In this document: positions 47,101 to 62,100 of the stretch, piece by piece
Layout of the letters: the number at the start of each line of letters is the position of its first letter
How positions within the stretch are numbered: the stretch's first letter is position 1
DNA from: JAPULR01 sp963665075
GTDB taxonomy: Bacteria > Chloroflexota > Dehalococcoidia > Lucifugimonadales > GCA-2712585
Reading direction: 5' to 3'
DNA length: 64,000 nucleotides
NCBI GenBank assembly: GCA_963665075.1
Contig: OY762063.1
Span: forward strand, 1,178,001 to 1,242,000
Made by a program: the position numbers and the translations under genes
The notes under the pieces: model-generated
The model's input: the letters and a program-made list of their open reading frames with translations, nothing else
Told to the model about the DNA's origin: nothing
The model's database searches: none

Positions 47101-50100
47101 TAGATGCCGGTGTAGCCCGTCGGCGTCCGAAGCTCGGAGGTGGTCTTGCCCGTAACGCCTGTGACGGAGCCGCCCCCCACGCCCGTCGTCGTGTCGGAAG
47201 TCGCCGTGTCCCAATAGGAATCGGTGGTGGTTCCACCCAGTTTGTAGCCCACCAAGCCGCCCGCCCTGCGCGTTCCGTGTCCGGTTGCCGCGGGGACGCC
47301 GGTGGAGAAGGACGCGGTGATGCTCGCAGCCTGATAACCCACCAGGCCGCCGGCGTTTGTGCCGCCTGTGACGTTGCTGGTGTCCGTGGCGTAGTAGGAC
47401 GCGGAAGCGTCCCCTCTGGCGTAGGACGCGCTCACACTACCCTGAATGTATCCCACCAGGCCGCCCGCGAAGGCGCTGCTGTTGTTCTTGGACGAGGTGG
47501 TTGCAGAGGCGGCCCCGCCCGCGTAGGACGCGCTCACGCTTCCACTAGTGGATACGTGACCAACCAGTCCGCCGGCATAGGTGAAAAGTCCGGTCAGTCC
47601 GACGGCCTTAGAATATCCCGTCACGTCGGCGAGGGAGTAGCTCGAGATGATATCGCCAGCCGCTTCGCCAACCAGTCCGCCTACGTGAGAGATCTGATCT
47701 CCAGACGTGAAAGTGACGGGTTCCTCGGCCGACTCTCCGGCCCGCACCCGGCCGGTGACGTAGCTGTCTTCGATGTTCACGCCGCCGCTGCCCAACTCGC
47801 CCGCCAGCCCTCCCACGTCGACGTGGCTGCCGGTGGTGGTGTTCAAGGTCACTTTCACGTTCAGCAGCGCCACGTCCTCCACCACCGCGCCGCTGCCGCC
47901 GTTCAGGTTGGCGAACAGCCCCGCGTGGGTGCCCGCCGTGCGGTCGATGAAGAGGTTGGAGATGGTGTACGGGCCGCCGTCGCCGGGGGAGGGATCGGTG
48001 TCGGCGTTGCCGTCGAAATCGCCGGTGTAGGCGGTGACCGTGTATGGGCTGGCGCTTGCCATGCCGATGGGGAGCCAGCCCGCGCCGCCGTTCCAGTACA
48101 GCCCCGAATGGTCGCCGGAGTCCACGTCGTCATCATTGTCGGAGTCGAAGTCCAGGTTGGCGGCGAGCTCGTAGCCGGAGCAGGGGGGGTTGCCGGTGCC
48201 TGCGGTTATGGACGCCACGTTTTCGTTGCAACCCATGTTGTCTTCCGCATTCGGGAAGGCGGCGGCGTAGTTGGTGGCGTCGGACGCGTTGTCCACAACG
48301 CCGTTGCCGTCCAAGTCCCATCGGACGGCGTTAAGCTGGGCCAGGTTGGTTATTTCGATGAGGCCGTCGTTGTCGTCGTCGTGGTCGCCGTCGGCGGCGT
48401 TGGCCTTCGTGGTGGTGGATACGACGTCGGACGGCGGCGCGTCGATTTCGTCCGTCCTGGTGGCGATGACGCGGAAGTAGTAGGTGGTGCTTGCCGACAG
48501 CCCGCTGGTTATCTTGTGGGTGACGGTGCTGCCGCTCGCTATGGTCTCCGAACCTGTGGGGTTGGTAAAGGAGTTAGTGGTGGCGTTCCACTCCACCTTG
48601 TACCCTGTGGCGCCCGACGCCGCCGTCCAGTCCACCTGGATATTCGTCCCGTCAACTGACAGCTTCAGGCCGGTGACCTTCGCCACGTTGTCATCGTCGT
48701 TGATGGTGATGGTCTCCGCCGAGGAGGGCCGGAAGTCCCGTCTGATGGCGTGGGAGTCGATCCTCATGGCGGAGAGGGAAGCGGTGCGGGAGTCGGGGTC
48801 CTGGTTGATTGTGTCGTCCACCGCCGTCAACGTCACCGTTCCCGAGGTGGAGCCGGCGGAGATGCTTATGTTGGTCGCGCTCAGCGTGTACAGCCCGGCC
48901 ACCGCCGTGGGCATCGCGACCGTCACGTCGTCCTCCCAGGCGTGGTCGAGGGTGACGGTTATGGTGGAGGCGTTGGCGCGGCTCAATCCCGTGTCCGCCC
49001 GCTCCCAGATGATGAGGGGGAATGGCTTGATGGTGCCGACGTTGCGCTGCTTGTTGAGGACGTGGCTGCCAAAGTCCAGCGCGGGATACTGGCTGGTAAT
49101 GCCGAAATTCCAGGGGTCGTCGTTCCCCGTCTGCCCGTCCACGTTCACGTTCCAGTTGGCGTAGATGCCCGTATCGTCGGTGGGCTGCTGCAAGTCGCTC
49201 GTAGTCTTGCCTTCGGGCGAATTGCTGTCCAAATCGTCGCCGATGCCGGATGTGGTCGCGTCCCAGTAGCTGTCCGTTATAGTGCCCGCGTTAGAACCGG
49301 CGAACCCGCCCTTGTTCTCCGTGCCGGCGCTCTCCTTCGTAGAGGTCTGCGCGCCGAGGGAGTAGGAAGCGGTGATGGTTGCGTTGGAAGCGTTCTCCGC
49401 CACCAACCCGCCCATTGTGATGTCCTTCCCGACGGTCTCGCCGTCGCCGATGGCGTAGGACGCCGTTATGGTTCCCTTGTTGACGGCGACGAGGCCGCCC
49501 GCGTGGGAATCGTTCTCGGCGGCGCCGGTGGTGTCCGTCCCACGGTTGGCGGTGACGCCTCCCGTGGCGTAGCTGGCTGCGATGGTGCCCGACGTGTCGT
49601 TGAGACCGACGAGGCCGCCGGCGTAGCCTTCGTTCTCATCATGGGACGAAGCGGTGACGTCGGCGCGGGAGTAGGTGGTGCGAATCGTGCCGTCGTTCCA
49701 GCCGACCAGCCCGCCGGCGTAGGCTTTCTTGTCCGTGCCGGTTCCGGTGCGGTTGGCGGCGACGGCGCCCAGAGACCAGGATTCGGTTATCGCGCCGCTG
49801 TTCTTGCCCGCCAAGGCGCCGACGTAGACGGCGTCGGCGGTGGTGGAGCCGGTGACGTCCACGCCCGTCAGCGTCAGCTTGTACACGTCCGCGCCTGAGC
49901 CGATGACGCCGAAGAGTCCGGCGTAGGACGTGCCGGACGTGGAGGAAGCGTTGATGAAGAGGTTAGCGATGGAGTAAGGCCCGCCGTCGCTGGGCGTGTT
50001 GGTGTCGGTGTCGTTGTTGCCGTCGAAGATTGCGGTGAAGCCTGTGGTTGCGTCGCCGATGGGAACGAAGCCCGCGCCGCCGTTCCAGTAGGTGTCGCCC

Positions 50101-53100
50101 GTGATGTCGGTGCGTCCGTCATTGTTGGTGTCGAAGTCCAGGTTGGCGGCAAGCTCGTAGCCCGTGCAGGGGGGGTTGCCGGGGCCGGAGGCGATGGTGA
50201 CGGCGGATTCGTTGCAGCCCATGTTGTCTTCCGCGTTGGGGAAGGCGGCGGCGTACTCCGTCGCCTTTCCAGAGACGGGAACGCCGTCGCCGTCCAGGTC
50301 CCATCGGATGGCGTTCAGCTGCGCCAGGTCCTTGATTTCGATAAGCCCGTCGTTGTCCACGTCGTAGTCGCCCTGGCCGGCGCCTACCCTGGTAGTCGTC
50401 GACGCCACGTCGGAAGGCGGTTCGTCCACCCCGCTCTTGGTGGGCAAGACGCGGACATAGTATTTCGTGTTAGCCGTCAGATTACGGATGACGTGCCGCG
50501 GCGAGGAGCCGCCAGGGGTGTCGGCCTTCTGCGTGGAGGGGATGGTGTCCCAGCCGGAGTTCGACGTGTTCCACTCCACTCTGTAGCCCGTCGCCCCCGT
50601 TACTGTCGTCCAGTCCGCCTGGATATTCGTTCCGTGCACGGACAGCTTCAGCCCCGTCGGCTTGGCGAACTCGTCGTCGTCATTGATGGTGACGGTGGGC
50701 GTGGTTCCGATGGTCACCCAGGGGCTGTCGGCGGTGAGGATGAGGTTGATTGCGTTGTCGGGGGCGTCCGCCAGGTTGTTAATCGCGGTCATGGTGGTGG
50801 TCTGGGCGGTGGTGGATCCGGCGTTGAAGGTGAAGCTGGACTCGCCCAGCGTATACGCGGAGGCGTTGGTCGGCACGGTGATGACGATTTGCTTGTCCCA
50901 TGCGCTGCCCGGCGTCACAGTCAACGTGCTTTGATTCACGCGGCTGGGGGTGGTCAGCGCGCGCTCCCAGATGGTTGTGGGCGACGCGGTGAGCGTGACG
51001 GTGACGCGCTGCTGTGACTCGGTTTGCCCGCCGTACTTCAGGACGGGGTACTGGGACGCCGTGCCGAAGGCCCACGGGTCGTCGTTGCCCGTCACGCCGT
51101 CCAGGTTCAGGTTCCAGTTGGCGTAGATGCTGCTGCCCGTGCCGTAGGCCGTCGGCGTCTGAAGTTCGCTGGTGGTCTTGCCCGTGCCCTGCCCCGTAGC
51201 GGTTATCCCGGAGGTGGAGGTGTCCCAGTAGGAATCGGTGGTCGTTCCGCTGTTTCGATGTCCGACCAGGCCGCCCGCCGACGTGGTTCCGTCCCCGGTC
51301 GCCGTCGCCGCGCCGGTGGAGAAGGACGCCGTGACATTGGCTGCCTGATACCCCACCAGGCCGCCGGCGTAGGAGGAGGCCCTGACGCTTAAGTTGTCCG
51401 TGGCGTCGTTGGACGCCGAAGCGTCTCCCCTCGCGTAGGACGCGCTCACGCTTCCCTCAAGGCGTCCGACAAGGCCGCCCGCGTACGCGAAGCTGTCGTT
51501 CTTGGCCACGGTGTTGGCGGACACGTCCCCGCCCGCGTAGGACGCGCTCACGCTTCCGCTTCCACTGGGGCCGACGAGTCCGGCCAGGCCCCCCGCGTAA
51601 GTGACAATGTTGGCCCGTGTGCTCTCCGAGTAGCCCGTCACGTCGGCCAGGGAGTAGCTGGAAACGATGTCGCCGCCGGACCCGCCAACCAGGCCGCCTA
51701 CGTAATTCACCTTTCTACCAGAGGTGAAGGTGACGGGATTCGTGGACGACTCGCCTGCCCTGACACGCCCCGTGGTGTAGCTGTCTTCGATGGTTACGCC
51801 GCCTGTGCCGACGATTCCTGCCAGACCGCCCACGTAGACGGAATTGATGGTGGTGGCGTTGAGCGTAACGTCCACGTTGACCAGGGCCACGTCTTCGACC
51901 AACGCGCCTCTGCCGCCGCCGAGGTAGGCGAAGAGGCCGGCGTAGCTGCCCGCCGTGCGGTCGATGAAGAGGTTGCTGATGGTGTACGGCCCGCCGTCGC
52001 CGCTTGTGTCGGAGTCGGAGTTGCCGTCGAAGCTGCCGGTGTATGTGCCGCCGATGGGCAGCCAGCCCTTGCCGTCGTTCCAGTAGGTGTCGCCGGAGTC
52101 GGCGCCGGCGGGGTTGGTGTCGGACTTGGCGCTGTTGTTGGTGTTGAAGTCCAGGTTGGCGCGGAGTTCGTAGCCCGTGCAGGGGGGGTTGCCGGTGTTT
52201 TGGGAGGCGATAGAGACGGCGGTTTCGTTGCAGCCCATGTTGTCTTCCGCGTTCATGAACACGCCGGTGTAGTTGCTCGTATAGTCGTACTCGCCGTCGT
52301 CGGTGTAGTCGTCGTCGTCGTTGGAGTTGTACTTGTCCCCCACGCCGTCTCCGTCCAGGTCCCAGCGGATGGCGTTCAGCTTCGCCAGGCTATCCACCTC
52401 AATCAGCCCGTCGTTGTCCACATCGTAGTCCTTCGTGTTGGCGGCGTGGGTGGTCGTGGATACGACGTCCGACGGCGGCGCGTCGATTTCGTCCGTCCTG
52501 GTGGCGATGACGCGGAAGTAGTAGGTGGTGTTGACCGACAGCCCGCTGGTTATCCTGTGGGTGACGGCGCTGCCGCCCGATATGGTCTTCGAACCTGTGG
52601 GGATGGTAAAGGAGTTAGTGGTGGCGTTCCACTCCACCTCGTATCCCGTGGCCCCCGCCGCCTGCGTCCAATCCACCTGGATATTCGTTCCGTTCACCGA
52701 CAGCTTCACCCCCGTAACCTTCGCCACGTTGTCGTCGTCGCCGATGGTGATGGTGGGGTTGGTGACGGTGACGCCAACGACGTAGGAGTCGACGCTGGTG
52801 GTTGAGAGGGAGACGCTGCGGGAATCAGGGGTGGTCTGGTCGATGGTATCGTCAATGGCGGTGAGGGTGGAGGTTCCGCTCGTCCCGCCCGCGGCGATGG
52901 GGATGGTGGCGACGGAGAGGCTGTAGTCCGGGTCCGTGACGGGCGGCGCGGGCAGGGTGACGGTCAAATCGTCCTCCCAAGCCCCGCTGAGGGTGGCGGT
53001 GATGGTGGAAGAGATGACGCGGTTGGGCGTCGTGTCCGTGGATGCCCGCTCCCAGATGGTGATTGGAGCGGCGGTTATGGTGAGGGTGGCGCGCTGCTTT

Positions 53101-56100
53101 GCGACGACGTGGCTGCCAAAGTCGAGGACGGGATACTGCGACGCCGTGCCGAAGTCCCACGGGTCGTCGTCGCCCGCCACCCCGTCCACGTTCACGTCCC
53201 AGTTGGCGTAGATGCCGGTTTCGGTGGTGGGCGACTGGAGCTCGGTGGTGGTCTTGCCCTCCGGCGCGGCGTTGTCGGTATCGTCGGCGATGCCGGAGGT
53301 GGTCGTGTCCCAATAGGAGTCGGTGACGGTTCCCGTACCGGTTCCGACGAACCCGCCGGTGTTGGCCGTGCCGGTGGTCTCCGTGGTGGCGGACTGCTTG
53401 CCGAGGGAGTAGCTGGCGGTGATGGTCGCCCCGGAGTCGTTCTCCGCCACCAGGCCGCCCATGTCCGTGTTCTTGCCGACCGCCGTGCCGTCGCCGATGG
53501 CGTAGGACGCGGTTATGGTTCCCTTGTTGACGGCGACCAGCCCGCCGGCGTGAGAATCGTTGTCGGCGGCGCCGGTGGTGTCCGTCCCCCGGTTGGCGGT
53601 TACGTCTCCCGTGGCGTAGCTGGCTGCGATGGTGTCCGACGTGTCGTTCAGACCGACCAGGCCGCCCGCGTACCCCTCGTTCGCATCGTGGGACGCAGCC
53701 GTCACGTCCGCGCGGGAGTAGGTGGTGCGAATCGTGCCGTCGTTCCAGCCGACCAGGCCGCCGGCGTAGGCTTTCTTGTCCGTGCCGGTTCCGGTGCGGT
53801 TGGCGGCGACGGCTCCCAGAGACCAGGATTCGGTTATCGTGCCGCTGTTCTTGCCCGCCAAGGCGCCGACGTAGACGGCGTCGGCGGTGGTGGAGCCGGT
53901 GACGGAGACGTCCGTCAGCGTCAGCTTGTACACGTCCGCGCCTGAGCCGATGACGCCGAAGAGACCCGCGTAGGAAGTGCCGGACGTGGAGGAAGCGTTG
54001 ATGAAGAGGTTAGCGATGGAGTACGGCCCGCCGTCGCCCGTGGAATCGCTGTCGTTGTTGCCGTCGAAATCGCCCGTGAAGCCGGTGGTGGCGTCGCCTA
54101 TGGGCGTCCAGCCCGCGCCGCCGTTCCAGTAGGTGTCGCCCGTGATGTCGGTGCGTCCGTCATTGTTGGTGTCGAAGTCCAGGTTGGCGGCAAGCTCGTA
54201 GCCCGTGCAGGCGAGGTTGCCGGGGCCGGCGCTTATGGTCGCGGCGGTTTCGTTGCAGCCCATGTTGTCTTCCGCGTTGTCGAAGGCGGTGTTGTAGGCG
54301 GTTATCTCCGTGCTTGTGCCGGTAGGGACGCCGTTGCCGTCCAGGTCGTAGCGGATGGCGTTGAGCTGCGCGAGGGTCTTGATTTCTATCAGGCCGTCGT
54401 TGTCCACGTCGTAGTCGCCCGTGCCCGGGGTGGAGGTGGTTGTCGTCGTGTCCGCAACATCCGAAGGCACGGAGTCGTCCACGTTGGACTTGGTGGCGAT
54501 GACGCGGACGTAGTACTGCTGGTTGGGCAACAGAGCGGTTGACGGGTTGATTACGTAGGTGACGGTGGAGCCGCCGGAGACGTTGTCCCTCTGGTCGGGC
54601 CCGATGCTTGTCCACACGTCCGACGTGTTCCACTCGACCCTGTAGCCCGTGGCGCCGGTCACTGCCGTCCAGTTCGCCTGGATCTTCGTCCCGTCCACCG
54701 ACAGCTTGAGGCCCGTCGGCTTGGCGAGTTCGTCGTCGTCATTGATGGTCAGAATCGCATCAGTGGCGCCTTTGCTGACCCAGGTTTCCGTGGCGGCGGG
54801 GCTGCCTATCTTCGCGGGGTGGTCGTCCAGGGTGAGCGTCTTGGTGTAGTCCGCCGCGTCGACCTTGTTGTTGATGGCCGTCAGCGTCTCCGTGCCGCTC
54901 TTGCTTCCTTCCGCGATGGAAACGGCGCTGACGGTGTACGCGTCGGCGTCCTGCGGCACCGCCACCGAAAGGGGGTGGTTCCACTCCGCGGTGGAAGAGG
55001 CGGTAACCGTGGACGTGGTGGCGCCGCCGACGATTTCGTAGATGGTTGACGGACTCAGCGTCAGCGATATGACGGGCCGCTGTTCCCCCTTTGCCAGGAT
55101 GCCGTAATCCAGAACCGGGTACTGGTTCGCCGTGCCAAAGTCCCAGGGATTGTCCTGGCCGGTGGTATGGCTGTTGTCGTTGTCGGCGTTGTCCAGGTCC
55201 AGGTTCCAATCCTTGTAGATGGACGTTCCCGTTCCGTAGGCCGTCGGCGTCTGGAGCTGGCTGGTGGTCTTCGCCGTGCCCTTGCCTGTGTCCGTCCGCC
55301 CGGAGGTTTCGGAGTTGTAGTAGGAAGCGGTAACGCTGCCCGACTGATGCTTGGTCCCCACCAGTCCGCCGGTGTCGATGCTGGAGTGGGCGACGGCTCC
55401 GGTGGCGAAGCTGTACTCGATGTTGCCGCGCTGGTATCCCACCAGGCCGCCCTCGTAGGCGTAGCCGCCGGCGGAGGCCGTGACCGAGCCTCGGGCGTAG
55501 CTGACGCGGATGGTGGCGTTTTTGCTCAGCTGGCCCGCCAGCCCGCCGGCCTGGGCAAACATGCCGCTGCCGCCGGGAGCGGTGGCCGAGACGGCGCCCG
55601 CGGCGTAGCTGGCGTCCACCCGGGCCGCATTGGGACTCTGCGCGTGTTCGCCCACGGCGCCGAAAAGCCCGCCGGCGAAGGCGTTGGGGCCGACGTCGCT
55701 TGCGTTCGACTGGGTAACGGCGGTGACGTCCGCCCACGAATAGCTGGAGGTTACGTTGCCGTCTTCGATTGTCCCCGCCACTCCGCCCGCGAAGAGGTGC
55801 TTTTCGGTGACGGTCATGGTGGTCGTGGCCGAGACTTCGCCCGTGGTGTAGACGTCTTCGACGGTGACGCCGCTGCCGGAAATCCTGCCCGCCAGCCCGC
55901 CGACGTAGACGTGGTCGGTGACGCCGGTGAGGGTGAGGGTGACGTCCACGTTCTTCACGCCCACGTTCCAGACATCCCCGCCCTGCAAGTGGCCGAAGAG
56001 GCCGGCGTAGTTGCCCGTGGTGCGGTTTATGAAGAGGTTGGAGATGGTATACGGCCCCTTGTCTCCCGTCGAATCGCTGTCGTTGTTGCCGTCGAAATCG

Positions 56101-59100
56101 CCGATGTAGGCATTCGTTGCGTCGCCGATGGGGGTCCAGCCCGCGCCGTCGTTCCAGTAAGTGTCGTCGTCGTCCGCGCCCGTGGGGTTGGTGCTGCTGG
56201 TATCGCTGTTGTTGGTGTTGAAGTCCAGGTTGGCGCTCAACTCGTAGCCCTCGCAGATCTGGCTGATGGGCAGCGTCTCATCCTCGTTGCAGCCCATCTT
56301 ATCTTTAGCAAGGGAGAACGCGGCCTCGTATTTCTCTTCGCTGACGACGCCATCGCCGTTCAGGTCCCACCTGACCGCGTTCAGCTGGGCGAGAGTGGTT
56401 ATCTCTATCAGCCCGTCGTCGTCAGCGTCGTAGTCCTTCCCGGGGCTGATGGTTTTCGTGTCCCAATCGCTGTCGTCGTAGCCCGTCTTGACGGCGGCCA
56501 GGCGTATGTCGTACACCAGATTGGAGTCCAGGGAGCTGATTGTCTCGGGGGTGGTGGGGCTGGAGACTTCCGTCCAGGTTGTGACGGTGGAGAGCTTGTA
56601 TTGCAGCTTGTAGTCGGTGGCGCCGCTCACCGGGAGCCAGGTCACAACCACGGACGTATTGTTGGCGCCCGCGGCGAGGGTCATGACAGGAGTGGCGAGG
56701 GTGTCGTCGTCCTTGATGGTGAGGGAAGCGCCGGTCACGTTCACCCAGTTCTGGGCGGGCGTTCCGCCTATGGTCAAAGCGTTATTCAACGCGTCCGTCT
56801 TGTTGTTGACGGCGGTGGCGGTGACGTTGGTCGTGCTGGAGGTGGCGTCGGCGGGGACGGTTATGGTGGTCGCGCCAAGGGTGTAAGCCGCGTTGGCGGG
56901 CAGGGTGACGACAACGTCCACCTGCTGCGACGGGCTGATGGCGGCGGATATGGTGGTGGAAGTTACGTTGTCCGACCCGCAGGCGTTCGTGTCGCTGCCT
57001 TTGGTGGTTTCGCAGATGGTCGCGGGGTTCGCGGTCAGGATCACCGTCGCCCGCTGGTCGGTTGCGGTGAGGCCGTACTTCAGGACGGGATACTGGCTCG
57101 CCGTGCCGAAGTTCCATCCGTCCTGCGTCCCCGTTGTTACCGAATCCAGGTCGATGTCCCAATCCTTGTAGATGTCATTCGCGCCCGTGCCATAAGCCGT
57201 CGGCGTCTGCAAATCGCTGGTGGTCTTGCCCGCGCCCGCGCCCGTGGCGGTTATGCCGGAGGTGGTCGTGTCCCAGTAGTTGTCAGTGTCGGTGACGCCG
57301 CTGGAATGCTTGTAACCCGCCAGCCCGCCCGCGTAGACGGTGGGCGTCACGCCGCCCGACGTCGTCGGCGCGCCGGTGGAGTAGGAAGCGGTGACGCTTC
57401 CGCCCTGAATATGGCCCGCCAGCCCGCCCGCGGCGAGGGTGGCCGTCGCCGCCGTCGATGAGGTCTTCGCCTCCGCGTAGGCGTGGGAGTAGGCGGCCTT
57501 CACGCTCCCCGCGTGCTGGTAGCCGAGCAAGCCGCCCGCGTAGGAATCCCCGTTGGCGGCCGACCGGCTTTCGGCGCTTATCGTCCCCGTGCTGAAGGAC
57601 GCCGTTATGGAGCCGCCCGTGTCCTGGTGGCCCGCGATGCCGCCGGCCGACGCCGACAGGCTGGCCGTCGTGCTCAGCTGCTCCGCCGTCACGTCGGCGC
57701 GGGAGTAGCTGCTGACGATGGCGCCCGCGTTATTTCCGACGAGGCCGCCGGCGTAGGCGTGCTTTTCGTTGTTGTTGGCCGTGTTTTCGCTCTGGACGGC
57801 CTTGACTGCGCCGAGGACGTAACTGCCCGCAATGTCGCCGGAACTCTTCCCCGCGATGCCGCCGGCGTACACGTCGGCCGCGCTGGTTGCCGTGGGGTTG
57901 GTGGTTACGGTGACGGAGACGCCTTCCAGGCTGAGGTTCTTCACGTCGGCGGCGCTGCCCAATTCGGCGAACAGGCCGGCGTGGGCCACGGTTGTGGAGC
58001 CGCTGCGGTCTATGTAAAGGTTGGAGATTTTGTAGGTTACGCCGTCGAACTCGGCGGTGTACGGACTGCTGGTCGCGCTGCCCGCCGTCGCGCCGATGGG
58101 CAGCCACCCCTGGCCGCTGTTGTAGTAGGCGTCGTCGGTGCGGACGGCCTGGCCCGTGTTGAAGTCCAGGTTGGCGGCGAGCTCGTATCCGTCGCAGGCG
58201 GGGTTGCCGGTGTTTTGGGAGGAGATGTTGGCGACGGACTCGTTGCAGCCCATGTTGTCTTCCGCTTCGGAGAAGGCGGCGTCGTAGTTCGATTGGTCGC
58301 CGCTCGCGACCTGTCCGTTGCCGTCAAGGTCGTAGCGGACGGCGTGAAGCTGGGCGAGGGTGGTGATTTCGATGAGGCCGTCGTCGTCCGCGTCGTAGTC
58401 GACGGTGGCTGGGCTTGTGGCGTGGGTGGTGGTGGAAACGACGTCCGACGGCGGCTCGTCCACCCCCGCCGCCGCGCTGGTGGCGAGGACGCGGACGTAG
58501 TATTCCGTGTCAGCCGTCAGCCCCGTTATCTTGTGGGTGACGGTGGCGGCGCCCGATTTCGTCTCCGTCCCCGTGGGGGAATCCCACGAGTCCGACGTAT
58601 GCCACTGAACCTTGTAGCCGTTCGCGTTCGCCACCGCCGTCCAGTCCACCTGTATCTTCGTGCCGTCAACGGAGAGCTTGACGCCGGTGGGCTTGGCCAG
58701 GGAGTCGTCGTCGTTGATGGTTATGGAAGCGTCCGTGCCCTTGTAGGCCCACGTGGTGTCGGCGGGGTGGGTGGCCTGGGTGAGCGTGATGGAGGCGTTG
58801 GCCGCGTCCACGAAGTTGTTGACCGCCGTCAGCGTGGACGTTCCCGTGGTGGAGCCGGCGGCGATGGTGATGGTGGTGGGATTCATTTTGTAGGCCGCGT
58901 TGGTGGGAAGGGTGACGACGATAGGCGCGTTCCACGCCTTGTCCAGCGTAGCGGTGACGGTGGATTCGTTGACGCGGTTGGGTGTCGTGACCGTGGACGC
59001 GCGCTCCCAGATGGTGTTCGGACTGACGCTCAACGTCACCTTCACCCGCTGGTCGTCGGCGACGTGGGGGCCGAATTTGAGGGCCGGGTATTGGGACGCC

Positions 59101-62100
59101 GTGCCGAAGTCCCAGGGGTCGTCGCCGCCGGTCACGCCGTCCAGATTCAGGTTCCAGGCGGTGTATATGGCGGTTCCGCTGTTGTTGGTTGTGCTGCTGT
59201 AGGAGGTGGGGCCTTGAAGCTGCGCCGTGGTCTTGCCCGTGCCCTGGCCGGTAGCGGTGATGCCGGAGGTGTCCGTGTCCCAGTAGGAGTTGGTTGTCAC
59301 GCCGCCCGCACGGTTACTCACCAGCCCGCCCGCCGTCGGCGTCCCGTCGCCCGTCGCCGTGACCGCGCCGGTGGAGAAGGAAGCGGTGATGTTGTTGGAC
59401 TGGTATGCCGCCAAGCCGCCGGCGTAGGCTTGTCCGGTGATGCCGGTTGTATCTGTTGCGTCGTAGTAGGCGGAGACGGCGCCGCGCGCGTAGGACGCGG
59501 TGACGCTTCCAATAGAATATCCAACCAGGCCGCCGGCATACGCATAGCTGCTGTTCTTGGCTTCGATGTTGGCGGAAACGGCCCCGCCCGCGTAGGACGC
59601 GGTCACGATTCCAGCATTGGCGACGTATCCAACCAGGCCGCCCGCAAAGGTCTGAATGTTGGTCCAGCCGCTGCCCTTGGAGTAGCCCGTCACGTCGGCC
59701 AGGGAGTAGCTCACTGTGACGTTGCCGCCGTCGCTCCTGCCCACCAGCCCGCCTATCCGGGATATCCTGTTGTTAAATGTGAAAGTGACGGGTTTGGATG
59801 CCGACTCTCCGGCCCGCACCCGGCCGGTGGTATAGCTGTTCTCGATGTTCACGCCCCCACTGCCCATGCGGCCCGCCAGCCCTCCCACGTCGACTTCGCT
59901 GACGCCCGACGGGGTCAAGGTCACGTCCACGTTCACCAGGGCGACGTCTTCCACCAGCGCGCCGCTGCCGCCGTTGAGGTAGGCGAACAGGCCGGCATAT
60001 TTGCCCGCGGTGCGGTCGATGAAGAGGTTGCTGATGGCGTAGGGGCCGCCGTCGCCAGGGGAGGGATCGGTGTCGGAGTTGCCGTCGAAGCTGCCCGTGT
60101 AGGCGGTGACCGTGTGTGGGCTGGCGCTTTCCATGCCGATGGGGAGCCAGCCCGCACCGCTGTTGTAGTAGGTGTCGCCAGTGTCCGCGCCCGTGGGGTT
60201 GGTCGCCGACTTGCCGCTGTCGTTGGTGTTGAAGTCCAGGTCGGCGCGGAGCTCGTAGCCCGTGCATACCGGGTTGCCGGGGCCGGCGGTTATGGACGCG
60301 ACGCTTTCGTTGCAGCCCATGTTGTCTTCCGCGTTGGAGAAGGCGGTTTTGTAGGACGACTTATTCATCTCGTCGTCCACGACGCCGTCCCCGTCCAGGT
60401 CGTAGCGGATGGCGTTGAGCTGGGCGAGGGTGGTTATCTCTATCAGCCCGTCGTTGTCCGCGTCGTAGTCAACGGTGGCGGGGCTTGTGTCGTGGGTCTT
60501 GACGTCCACCACGTCCGACGGGGGTTCGTCCGCGCCGCTCTTGGTGGGCAGGACGCGGACGTAGTACTGCGTATCCTCCGTGAGCGCCGGCGTGGGGTCG
60601 ATGGTGTAGGTCACCGTGCTGCCGCTTGTTATCGTGTCCTCCGACGGGCTGCCCCACGCGTCCGACGTGTTCCACTGGACCTTGTAGCCCGTGGCGCCGG
60701 TGACCTGCGTCCAGTCCACCTGAATCTTCGTCCCGTCGACGGAGAGCCTGACGCCGGTGGGCTTCAGCAGTTCGTCGTCGTCGTTGATGGTTATTGTAGT
60801 ATCCGCGCCTTTGATAACCCACGTGGTGTCCGTGGGGTGGTCGATCTGGGCGAGGGACACCGACCTTGCGTCCGGCGATTCGTTGATTAAGTTGTTGGCG
60901 GCCGTCAGCGTCGCCGTACCCGTCAGACTTCCAGCCGTGATGGTGATGGTGGCGGCGCTCATGGTATAGGCCGCGTTGGTGGGGAGGGTGACGACCACGT
61001 CCTCGTTCCACTCCGTGTCCAGGGTGGCGGTGACGGTTGATGCGTTGACGCGGGAGGGGCTGGTGAGGGCGCGCTCCCAGATGGTTGTGGGGCTGACGCT
61101 GAGGGTGACGACGGGGCGTTGGTCTGCGGCGACGTGCTGACCGTAATCCAGTGCCGGGTACTGATACGCCGTGCCGAAGTCCCACGGGTCGTCGCCGCCC
61201 GTCACGCCGTCCAGATTCAGGTTCCAGGCGGTGTATATGGCGGTTCCGCTGTTGTTGGTTGTGCTGCTGTAGGAGGTGGGGCCTTGAAGCTGCGCCGTGG
61301 TCTTGCCCGTGCCCGCGCCCGTCGTGGTGATGCCGGAGGTGTCCGTGTCCCAGTAGGAGTCGGTGAATGTCGCTGTAGCGAACACAAGGCCGACAAGGCC
61401 CCTGGCCTGTACAACCTGGCCGTCGCCCGTCGCCGTCGGCGCGCCGGTGGAGAAGGACGCGGTGATGCTGGAGCCGTCCTGCGTCGCGCCAACCAGTCCG
61501 CCGGCGGCGGCGTTCCCGGTGATGCCGGTGTTTACGGTGGCGTCGCTGGTCGCGGCAACCGCGCCCCGCGCGTAGGAGGCGGTGATGTCGCCTTCCAGAT
61601 CTCCCACCAGCCCGCCCGCATAGACGAAGTTGTCGTTCTGCCCCACGATGTTGGCGATGACGGCGCCGCCCGCGTAGGAGGCGGTGACGCTGCCGGATGT
61701 CCGCACCTTCCCCACCAGGCCGCCAACAAACGCGTTCGGGCGGGTGGAAGCGCTCTTGGTGTTGGACGTCACGTCCGCCAGCGAATAGCTGCCCGTGATG
61801 GCGGCCCTCAATCTGCCCACCAGCCCGCCCACGTAGGAATACCCGGGGGAGTGGGTGAGGGTTACCGGCTCCGTAGCCGATTCGCCGCCTCGCACCCGGC
61901 CCGTGGTGTAGCTGTCCTCTATCTCCACACCGCCGTTGCCGACGCGTCCCGCCAGGCCGCCTACGTGGATGCTTCTACCGGTCGAGGTGTTCAGCGTCAC
62001 GTCCACATTCACCAGGGAGACGTTCTTCACCTTCGTGCCGGTGCCGCCGTTCAGGTAGGCGAAGAGGCCCACGTAGTCGCCCGTGGTGCGGTCTATGAAG